Made by a program: the position numbers and the translations under genes
The notes under the pieces: generated by a model
Told to the model about the DNA's origin: nothing
Database searches by the model: none
What the model saw: only the letters and a program-made list of their open reading frames with translations
Shown here: positions 47,601 through 59,000 of the stretch, in pieces
How positions within the stretch are numbered: position 1 is the stretch's first letter
Layout of the letters: each line of letters opens with the position of its first letter
DNA from: Merluccius polli
Lineage: Eukaryota > Chordata > Actinopteri > Gadiformes > Merlucciidae
Direction: 5' to 3'
DNA length: 64,000 nucleotides
Assembly (NCBI GenBank): GCA_030340625.1
Contig: JAOPHQ010004285.1
Span: forward strand, 1 to 64,000

Positions 47601-50032
47601 ATTGTCAACTCCTGGTGTCAAAGGTGAAATTCCTGTACTGTTATCTATTCATCTCCCACGACCATGAACATAGCATGTTAGTCTTATTTTTAGTGGAGTG
47701 AGGAAAAAAACAATTAATGCCATTACCTGTTTGGTCTTTATACCATGATTGAAAACATATTGTTCTGTGTTGTGAGATTCTGTCAATATCACCAGCGGTC
47801 TATTTGTGACCAACTTAAATCTTCCCTTTCCATTGCAAAGAGACTTTACCGTGTGTTGTGTTGAAAGCTGTACAAAAATCAGTGTTTGATAAAGACAGTG
47901 CACTCCCCCCCCCCCCCACCCCATACTGTGGCACACTTTACATAGCAAAGGTTAACATGAGCTTTTCTTTAAAAACCCCATCGAATAATTCCAATAAAAT
48001 AATATTAAAATAATAATACACGTTGTACAATACAAATAAAGGAATGAATAACTAAAGCTTGAGGCACCAAAGGCTATGATACATACAAATATAAACAGTG
48101 AGCAAGGACGCGAGTCAAAAGAAAAAGCGAAGGAGAACTCCATGAATCCACTCTCCATCGTTACTCCAAGCCGCTTGCTAGCTTTCCTCCGGTCGGGGGC
48201 CAGGCGGCTGTAGCCCACCTCCATGGACATCGCTCTCCCAATGATCAGAGACAGAGCTGCTATCTCGCTCTCTCTCGCTCTCTCACTCAGGTCTCTGCAC
48301 AAATCCACAATCCAATGTTGAATCACCCCGTCCTCCCCTTCTCTCCCCTCCCCTTCCTCGATGGCCGACAGTTCCACGCCCACTTGAGGTCGGGGCGTGT
48401 GGGTTACGGAGCGGTGAGGGGTGGGGTCCGACCACGATGGGAGGGTGTGGACCGCCCGGGGAGCGACAGCGAGAACCTGCTAAGTCGTAGCTCAAACCAA
48501 AAGCGCAGGACCTCGCCACAATAAAAGCATTAATAAATCGGCAGTCCATCTTTTAGGCATTTCAGGCTACCAGCCATGGCGTGACTCCCTTGGGTGGGGG
48601 GGTGCAAGTGTAGAAAGAAAGCAAAGAAGAGAAGAAATGCACACAATTACCCATCGAGAGCTCTCGGGTGTCCTTTGTTGGCGACAAACGTTAGTGATTT
48701 GTTTTGCTGTTGCTGTTCCGAAGCCACATTGAAAACCACACAACGGTGACATTATATACAACACATAGAAACACAGCTTCATACATTTTACAGTACTCCT
48801 CATGCTTTTGTTTTTTGGCGGGCGGGGGGGGGGGGGGGGGGCGGGGGGAGTCTTTTTTTTTAGTCTTTCAGGCGATGAGTTTGCATTTGAACGGATGGGC
48901 GAGATTGTAGTCGGGTCAAAAACCCATGAAGCTGAACACACACTCACACACAACCCCCCCCCCCCCCCCCCAAAAAAAAACAAAAAAAAACACACCTGGC
49001 ACATGATGTTAGTGAAGCCAGCCCAGAGTTCGTTCCTCCGCAGTCTCCTCCTCCTCCTCGCCCCCCCCCCCCCCCCCCCCACTGACTGACTGTCCCGAAA
49101 AGGCCCGGCCATGTGCCATGCAGTTGACCGGGACCACAAACCCCCCCCCCCCCCCCCCCCAACCACCCTCTCCCCGGCAGCTGAACTCCTCCAACACAAC
49201 GTGGATGTGAGCGAGTGCGGGGGAACACACACACGCACACGCACACACACACACACTTCGTCCCCCCGGACACGCGGTGTGTTGAGTAGAAGCAGCTCAG
49301 GCGGTGAAGTTCAGTTGCGATGGTCTTTCTGATGTTGCTGTCGTCGTTGTTGTTGTTGTTGTTGTTGTTGTTGTTCTCATTGTACACAGATTTTTTTACT
49401 TTTTTTTTTGCTTTCTTTCTTTTAGACATTTTTTTTCCCGTTAGAAAAAAAACAACTATAAATACCATGTAGGACTCATTATTTACAAACTCCATGCGTA
49501 TCTTATTATTAGAGCGTTCACTGCAAGAAAAAAAAACACAGGAGACAGACGAGGGACGTGAAGATGGAGGGTTGAACATGAAGTCGGTCATGACTTTGAG
49601 TACAGGACAGCAGCAACACAATCAATGTCACACACAACCTACGCGGCATGCCTGGTTTTTAGCGGCTAAAGCTGTGTGTGTGAGAGTGTGTACAAAACTA
49701 AAAGAAGCACCTTGTGTTTAAAATTCAACCGCCTGGGTAGCGAGGGTCAAATGCCCCCCCCGCTAACCTGCTGAGCAAGTAGAGCTGCTCAATCTGCTAA
49801 CATGTTGGGCACGGACAGAAGGTGCAAACATCTTACACATGCACTTAGCACTCTACATATGATCCACCGTGTCCCAACGGTCAATTTAATAATCATCAAA
49901 TTAGGATGCAAATTGTGTCCGGTTTTTCTCCAGAAGAATTGGTGATCTGTGTGTTTTGTTCAACTCTGACCGTTATTTGGAATAATAATAGTTGCGTGTC
50001 TCACTCTCTATTGACAAACTGTGTGAAATCTC
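44672..50032 (-). other. etnppl-col25a1 spacer, possible long col25a1 3' UTR
   Basis: No protein gene was found on either strand. Apart from a CA run (46528-46543), short AT runs and the G/C runs at 48.8-49.2 kb, it is free of obvious transposons, unlike its surroundings. Downstream of the col25a1 stop the next clear AATAAA I noticed in the direction of transcription is at about 44906-44911, so part or all may be 3' UTR. This is inference; transcript data would decide. Confidence 0.3.
48821..49160. repeat. cluster of long G and C homopolymer runs
   Basis: One G run (about 48824-48848) and three C runs of about 17-22 nt (about 48953-48972, 49062-49080, 49141-49160). On the minus strand the C runs become G runs. 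Also near: (GTT)n at 49343-49376. Confidence 0.85.
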
Positions 50033-50086
50033 TTAAAGGGACCCTACCTTCTGCCAGCACCCAGGCATGGGCAGTCCATCTGGGCC
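50033..50086 (-). CDS. col25a1: terminal coding exon of col25a1
   Basis: Acceptor ccag at 50087-50090, then G-P-D-G-L-P-M-P-G-C-W-Q-K as in human. Human stops after this Lys; here the frame runs on through V-G-S-L to TAA (50033-50035). The codon after Lys is part of gtaggg, so a splice donor at 50047 cannot be excluded. Confidence 0.85.
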   Translation of the reverse strand, partial: GPDGLPMPGCWQKVGSL

Positions 50087-53000
50087 CTGGTTACACCACA
50101 GAGCAAGTAGGGAAGAAGAAGAAGAAGAAGAAGAAGAAGAAGAAGAAGAAGAAGAAGAAGAAGAAGAAGAAGAAGAAGGTTTGTTTAGAGGATCAGCAGG
50201 TGGCAATGGTCCACACAAGTACATACAACGGGATGTGCAAGCAAACGGCAATCGCAGAGGGAATCACTTTTTGTGTTGCTTTATCACTATTCACAGAGTG
50301 GAAATGTGGTTATTTAAACCCTACAGATGAAGATGTTTAGTCAGCAGCATATAATAATGCTTGCCACTGGCTATGGCTATGGCTTTACAATCCAATATAA
50401 TTTTATGAATGCAAAATTTGAATTCTTATCCATGCAGATGAGTAAATCATGCAGCACAATTCCCTGAGTCTTGTAATGAGATGAATGTGTACGGACATAC
50501 GGTTAGCTGAAGTGCCAAATTAAATCTACCAAACAAAATGTAGGGAGTGAGGTGTGTCGCAATATTTATGATAATGCTATAATGCTATTATTACAGATAA
50601 TTACATCACCATTGTCATTTCGAAAATGTGTGGACTCTCCCATGCACTATAAGATACTGTATATCACACACACAAACACACACAGATAAAAAAACAATGT
50701 TATGGAAAACCCTCTATGGAACAATGAACGCTATTCTATTTCACTTCATTTCACATGTTGAGGTCCGAAGCAGCATTGTGATTTGTAGACTGTTTCTATT
50801 TTTCATCCTGTGGTATTCGATGGTCTGGCCCAATTGGTACACGTAGAAGGAGTTAAAAGGAGGAGTAAGGGCGTGGTTATCTCAGGGGGTCCACGACTTT
50901 GTGTGTTAGCATCAAGTTAAAGATGGGAGGTGGGGGGGGGGGAATAGTAGTCCATAAGGAAACAGCAGAGGGGGGACAGGATTTAAGGCAAGGTTGTAGT
51001 AGTTTCTGTCTTGTTTTTAAGAAGAAGGGGGGAGATTGAATTAGAAGAGAGGGGACAGTTTTTTTTAACACAATATTGACATTACATCAAGCGCATCATA
51101 CGCAGTGGCCAAAGTTATTCACTTTGCTCGATGTTACATCCGATCTAATGTGGGCTGCTTGCAGTCAGAGAGTTAGCAAGAGATGTTGCGTATTTTGTGT
51201 CACGTTTTCCCGCTAAGTCAACATTTATAGCCATGCATCTGTGGAAAACATGCAACCATGCACATTAGCTGCTCAACAGTGACCGTGACCTCAATCTCGG
51301 AACACAGCGGCTATTGGTCTGACGGCGATTTAGCATCATTGATCTGTCGTCGTCTCTCATCTCCATTCCCGCGTCTCAGGTTGCTAATCGGACAGTAAAC
51401 AACGGCCGGCGCGCGGAAGAGGAAGTCTTGGCCCGGATATCCGCACGTTACACCGGAAGCTCACAATAATCAATTGAAAATGCAATGTTGAAAATGAAAA
51501 TGCAATAGCACTAATGCTTTTTATTTTTCATAATATGAACGCGTTATTTGAGTCATAAATAAAATGAAAATGCAATCATCCAATTAGCATTTTCCAAAAA
51601 TGCCCCCACAATAAAGTGGACAATATTCAAATGCAAATGAGTAGGCGGGACAAACTCCACCTTTTGACCTTTGAACCTGCAACAGGTTACCCCAGTGCTC
51701 CCTCACGCTTGCTAAGTTACAACCTACAGATCCACAGGTGAAGAGAGTGACACTGATTTTCATGTTCAGCCTGTTATCCAATGGGTGCAGTTTGTCCCGC
51801 CCACTTATTTACATTTAAATATTGTCCACTTTATTGCGGGGGCATTTTTGGAAAATGCAAATGCAAATTGGATTGCATTTTCATTTTATTTATGACTCAA
51901 ATAACGCACATATTATGAAAAATAAAAAGCATTAGTGCTATTGCATTTTCATTTGATTATTCCTAAAAATGCTTCTATAAAATATTGTCCGTCGCTCCCA
52001 GAGGCCAAACTGTCGTCACACCGATAGCCGACGGGTTCGGAGATTGCAGTGACCTAAGCTGGTGTGAAAATGGCCATGTATGAAAGACGTGCGTTTCGAT
52101 GGACTATGGTATGAGACGGTTTTGCAGCGCCAGAAAACAAAAGTTTCAGTTTGGTTCACTCGTTTCAGCAGCTGTGGAAAAGTGAAATGGCATGCGTGGG
52201 TTGGTGGGTGGATGCAGGGTGGGAGGAGGAGGATGCGAAAGAGGAATACTGTACCAATTGGCATGGGGCGTCCAGCCCGTCCAGACCTGGCTGCCCGGGT
52301 TCCCCCTTGTCACCCTTAAACCCCCGGAAACCCTGTTTGCAAAGACCACCTGGGAGTGTTACTGAGGAATATGCGGGGGGGCGTTGTGTCTGTCCAGGTG
52401 GCGGACCCAGGTGGGGGTAGGGGTGGATCAAGACAGGAGCATCACTGTGGGCTTAGCAGACACCAGCATCGTGCCCCCCCCCCTTACCAAACGCTAACAG
52501 ACCAAGTGTTTGTTATTATGTATGTACATTTTAAAGTGACTTTTATTACAGGACTTGATTAATTTACAACATTTGCGAAGAAATTTTCTTTAGAAGTATG
52601 GGTCTCTGGATTAAGGGGCAACGATGCAGGGGGAGGGTGTCAAATCCTGCCTCAGGGTTGCTCCTCCTTGGGTGGATCCACACGCCTCCCTCTCTCTGTG
52701 GTCTCTCTCTCTCTCTCTCTACAGTCTCTCTCTATCTCTGGTCTCTCTCTCTCTACAGTCTCTCTACTTGTCTCGGAGGTGTTTTCCAGCTCGCGGCCGG
52801 GGACATACCAATGGGCAGGGTGCGTCTAATCCGGGGGCACCCTGTTCGCCTTTCTCCCCCTTGGGCCCCTTTTTGCCCTTCTTTCCCTTCTCCCCCTGTG
52901 AACACAACGGCTCCATCAGGTCAAATCAACGGTAGGATTTGGTACATTACAGGGGGCAGCAGCCCTGCTAGTAGGAAGGGGAAGGTATTAAAGAGAGCCA

Positions 53001-56000
53001 GTCAGGAAGGGAAGACAGGGGCTGTATATGTTAGCGGGGGCAGAGGGGAGACCGGATTGGCCAGGTCAGGGTGGAAAAGGGGGAGGTGTTTAGTCAGAGG
53101 GAGGAGGAGCTGAAAGTCACTTAAGGGGTGTCAAGATGGGGGGGGGGGGGAAACGAGTTGCAGGAAAGGCACCTCCAGAACAGCAGAGCACATTATGGAC
53201 ATTTCACAATAACAGCATCGAAACTCTACACTTCTAATCTGACACAAACAAAACATATTGCCTGTTTAAGGAAAAGCTGAAAAAAAATCAACAATACATT
53301 TGTTTACATTTAATGCTATGATTTTAAATAGACTTATACTTCAGCAAATGAAATCATTTTTATGCATCAATGATTCGGTTTCATTCAGAATAACAAATAA
53401 CAAAGGAAGTGTTATTAGGTGTACATGAAACACAGGGCTAAAGGGTTAACTTCAGAGAGGAGGAATACCATTACACACAAGCAAGGAGAGGGTTATGCTG
53501 AGAGCAGGAGAACAAGTTGTGGCTATCTCTGGTGCCATGGTCATGCAGTGACACAGGATGCACAGGTGAGTTAGTACTGCCTGTTGTCAATGGACTGCTT
53601 TGCACCAAGAAGTGCTGTACTCTGTGTGCTAGCCCTGTCGAAAGGAGATGACCTGAGACAGAAATCACCCTGGATGCTGCTAAACATGTGATTTGAGACA
53701 GAAATGGAATGGAAACCTACTGAATGGTGGACGTATGTATGTATGTATGTATGTATGTATGTATGTATGTATGTATGCATGTGTGTGGGTTTGAATGGAT
53801 GGATGCAGACATTTTTTTTCACCTGAGCAATTTGCCTAGATAACCGTTGTCTAATGTATTAATAATCACCCTAGTGGATAAAAAGACATAACCCCCCCAT
53901 GCTGTAATGTCAACCTGTGACTATTAAAAACATGCCATTCAACTTTGCATAAGTTTAACTTAAGCTTACCCAAAGTTTCACTCAATTTATGAATGTGTTT
54001 TTTTACTTTTTTTTTTACAAAAGATGTCTATTTGATCTGACAAATTCTGTCACTAGCCCATTGGTCCATTGACATCAGTGCTGATCTGCAGAGTTAAGGG
54101 TTAGACAAGCTTGCGTGGCATCTCTATCTCTACCTTTTCTCCTCTTTCCCCAATGTCGCCTTTCTCTCCAATTAAGCCCGGTAAGCCCTGTGTCAAAGCA
54201 CAACTCCATTACTCTCACACTCTTACATTGGTGCAAGGTATGGCTTCAAGTAATGGTAAGCTGGTTAAAATGTGTGCGTTGCCAGAAAAGAGGACGAGTG
54301 GAAAGGATACAAACATAGAAATGTGTGGGTAAAAGGATGTGAAAACATTGCAGCTTTAGAGGATACTATGCGTAATACGAGTCTATCTTCATATGTGCTT
54401 ACTTGAGAAAAGATCAAACTAACTGACTAACTAGTTGTATCATACTCTGTCGATATACTCACATCCAAGCCTGGTGTTCCAGCGGCTCCCTGCAAATGAA
54501 ATAATCATAAATATGAATAATTATATAAAAATGTATATATGTACAATTGTAGCGTGACTTCAACCCACAGCACCTGCTGCCAAAGTGCCTAATACATTTT
54601 TACATGTTGCGTTATCGATTAAGTGACACGCAATATACCTTTTAAACATAACAAACAAATAGCACATTTCAATACAAACAGATGAGGGAAAAAATTGAGG
54701 GGTGCTAACTTAAAGGGACTATTGCCGCGTTTCCACCGGCACGGTACGGCGCGGCGCGGCACGGCACGGCACGGTATTTGCGTGTTTCCACTAGCACGTA
54801 GTACCTAGTATCAGGTACTACGATGGTACCGCATCGGCGCTGGTTCCAAGCCAGCCGAAGCGGTACTATAACGTGACGTCAGCCGACTGCCTTCCACTGA
54901 TTGGCCGACGAGTGTCGTCACTGGGAGCGTCATAAGCGCGCGACGACCGACCAGACATAAATAAACACGAGACTCGACCACACCACTTTTTAAAACCCCG
55001 CTGCTCTTCTACAAGAAAATGACCTCACAAAAAAACACGCCATGGTCGGTCGACGAGGTCCAGACGTTCCTCTCTTTTTTTTGTTTTCTCTCGGTTTTGT
55101 GCGTGGCTTGGCGCGGTGTAAATGACGTCACGGCAGTTTTGCGCAGCCGTGTTATGACGACCCCGCCCACGTCGAGGAGGTACTATATGGTACTCAGTTG
55201 TAATGGAAACAGACCCGAAAAGTACTATGCCGTGCCGTGCCGTGCTGTGCCGTGCCATACCGTGCTAGTGGAAATGCGCCATTAGTAAGAATCCGAAATT
55301 CCTTCTCATTACTGACCCCTTTGGCCGGTAAGTGAACTGCAGCCATGCTGGCGCTCCGGCATTGAGAGCACTGGAGTACGAGCTCCGTGGGTTGAGACCA
55401 TAATAATCATAAACTAATGTTAGTTATAGTCACAAATAAACAATAGTGATAAACAGATAATGGGAGTGGCATCAGTGGATTTAATGCACATAAAATGTAC
55501 AAATGTACACGTTCCAAAAGAACAGACATTTTTGCGTTACTTCCTTCCTTTTTCCCAAAACCGGCCTGGTTCAAATATAATAGAAATCCCAAAACAGGCT
55601 ATTCTATGCAACAGAGAGAGTCGGCGAAAGTCTCATTTTTTAAATGAAGTTACAACCTGTTCATATATTGGCAATTTAAAGCTATATATGCATGTAAAAA
55701 TCTTACACATAGTCCCTTTAATGTTAAATTAGCCTTTTCTGAAAAAGGTAACAAAATCCTTGTGGCGAAGGTGTGTTGGGCCTTACTGCCCCCTATGGAG
55801 CCAGCTGTAGGGTGACGGCTGTGCCTCCAATCTCGGTATCCAACTTACAGGTAGTCCGTAAGGTCCTCTCGGGCCCAGCTCCCCTGATGCGCCTCTTTCA
55901 CCCTGATGCACATGAACAAAGCCATGGGTGTCAACATTATCGCTTCAATCAAATTAAATTCCAATTCAAACCAAACATGACAAGTCCAACAGGTTTATTG

Positions 56001-59000
56001 TTTGCTGACAACAAGTTGACTTTGTGTTTGTAAGGTTACTTAAGGATGCATCTGGAAGGGAAACGTCACATAATTTTGAACACCAAGAGATTTAAAAAAA
56101 TGTGTTTTGGGCTGAGACTTCTAGGAAAGGGGGGGCGTGTTATCCCCATGGTTAAGGCCCACGCCAACTTTGTGATACTTGAGCTCGTACCGCCGTTGTG
56201 TATGAGCGTTATAATGAACGATGTTGTATATGAAATGCGCCACACACGGTGGCGTTATACTGTAAGTGTCCGAGAAGCTTAAGCCTCTCTCAGACGCGGA
56301 CATCAACAGCTGCCCAGACGGAGCTCCACACATCCACACACACATCGCCGCCGGTGTCCCTTCATCGTGATGTCGAAGGGACACCTTAGAGGCACTGCTT
56401 GAGTTCAGAGCAGAGCAGATTGGCAGAGACTGACAAAAACATAGGATTTTACACCTGTTTTCTCTAAATCACAGTCTTATTTTAATAATGGTGTTGAAGG
56501 TCCTATAAGACATATTACCCCCGGACTAAAGACAACAGTCCGAGGCAGTCAGCTCTCTGCTCTCTGCGAAGCATGTTCGTTCTTTCCTAATTTCTAAAGG
56601 ACAGGTGTTTCCTATATGTCCGACAATCATTTAACAGCGCATTGCAATGTTACAAATATGCAAATGATACAAAAAATAAACAAAACTACTTTGCTTACTC
56701 TATCACCCTTTGGCCCAGCCGGCCCAGCTGGCCCCAGAGGTCCATCCGTACCCTGCAAACAGCATTAACCAGAACATTTTACACATGGGAACAGAAACAC
56801 CGACTAGACTACTACAAAAAGCCAGAACAAAACAACCCCCTCCATGGTCCCCAGAATGACTTCCTTCAGGGTGGAGGGGAAATCTAAAAGTAACACAGTA
56901 GCGTAGCCATGATATCTCAAATGTACACAAAGTGCGTAAGGACCGAGCATTGCACATTTATTTTGTATTATCCATTCATGCTATGGCCACACAACAGACA
57001 TTTACGATGCGGACACGGTTAATGCATGAGACATGTGTTGAAGTGTGTTAAATGAGGCGCAGGGCAAGCGAGAGTCTTTAGATGGTCTTACCGACTGAAC
57101 ACAACACACTGAACTCAACGTGACCTCAACATAAACTCCTCTCCACAGAGTCCTAGTGCTGCAGTAATGTTACTTTACTGCAAGCCATCACTTTTGTTCA
57201 GGATGAGATTTTTTTACGGCACTTTTTATCCACAGATTAAACTGATTCAGAGAGATCAAAAGAGCAAGGGATTCAGAGTTTTATGTGGATGGGTTTTACG
57301 TTTAAGTTTAAACAAAAGCCATGGCTGCATTTGAAAAAGTAACACATTTGAACTGAAGTCCATGGCTGCAATTATGGCAAAAGCTACGTGGTGCTTTAAA
57401 AAACAACGACAACTTTCACCTTGAGTCACAACAGCCGCTTAAGAGGATACGAATGGTGGATGGTACAAACTGTCGACATGATGGCAACGACATGAAGGGT
57501 TGAGACGAGGAGAAAAGGAAAGGGTGAGTGGATTGGGGCGAGGAGGATGAGGGAGATGGGGTGGAGAGGTCAGGGGTCAGGGGGGGTCGGGATAGGTCGT
57601 AAGGTGTGGTGGTTGAAGCCTCTGATCACATGACACTCACCCCGGTTCCGGGCTTGCCGTCCAAGCCGGAGGCTCCCTGTTTGGTTTATGGAGGTATATG
57701 AGTGACATGGGACAAGGCGGGATTAGTACCACATGGGAAAACAGACACTTAATCGCTGTTATTAGGACAGCTCAATGGGGGGGGGGGGGGGGGGGAGGGG
57801 GGAGATGACAAAAACAACAACAACAACAACAACGCAACAACACAGTACACAATAATATGTTATATGAAGAGGTTGGACAAGCAGGTCGGCTCAGGCAAAA
57901 TTAACACACAGTCGGGATTACGCTTTGGGGGGGGGGGGGGGGGCGGGGCACGACAACACAAGCATGACACACTCAGTAGACACACACATATGCGCACACA
58001 CGCGCACACACACACCACGCACACCCCCGCACGCTTAAACTTAAACACTCACACACTAACACACACGCAAAATGTGTGACCAATGTAACACTGAGGCAAG
58101 AATAAAAGGGTGTGAGAGAGGTGAGATGAGGGAAAGGGGTGTGAGGGATACATTGGGAGGGTGGTGGGTGGTGGGCGGTGGTAGGGGTGGGGGTCAGCGG
58201 GACAAAACTATGGCATCCTACTTACGGGGAGACCTAGGGGTCCTCGGTCCCCTTTGTGTCCCGGTTCCCCGCGTGCACCCTTCGCACCGTGCAGCCCACC
58301 GTCTCCCTGCAAGGAGTGTGTGTGTGTGTGTTATTGTTGAGCTCGGCCACCACAACAAGCGCTTGTTGTGTTGGCCTGACCATTGGCGGTTCATCACCAG
58401 GTGATAATGGCAGTCTGTCTCGCCAGGCTGGGCTTACGCCTCACTGTGCGGTCACACCAGAAGATTTGTGAGCAGCAAAAGCAGCAGGCAGCCACTCATT
58501 TGCAATGAGAGCGGGGCGACGAGTAGCGGCGCGATGATTTTGACTTCATGCAAATTAGCGGCATCGGCGCTGAAGCGGCAACCAATAGCGGAGCTGGATT
58601 GTGTTTTCTCCAGCGGTAGTTTCTAGCGAACATGTAGGAGACACTATTTGTTGAGGTCTGTTAGTCTGCCGGGACGCAAACATAGACGCAAACACAAACG
58701 TGATCTTCATTTCTAGAGAGCGAAGAACCAGGTCAAATACGTTGTGTGTGGAAAAATACGAGGCAATTCTGTTTCAATTATTAGATTACAATTTAATCTA
58801 TTAATCAAATCTAACCATTAGATTCAACTTTGATTCCAATTATGTTGCCATGTTAGAACAGCTTAAAGTCAATTGTTTCGAGCTCTACAACAAACTTGAT
58901 ATTGAGCAAACCCGAACTTGATGTCTGCAGCGCTGCTTGAGTGGCCACAGGCGCAAATTAATCTTTCGGTGTGACCCTACGGTTAGGGTATTAAAAAACT

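Noticed and set aside
47952..49621. Several frames of 80-229 codons on both strands at 48-49.6 kb
   Set aside because: They run through G/C homopolymers and low-complexity DNA, overlap each other on both strands, and match no family I recognise.
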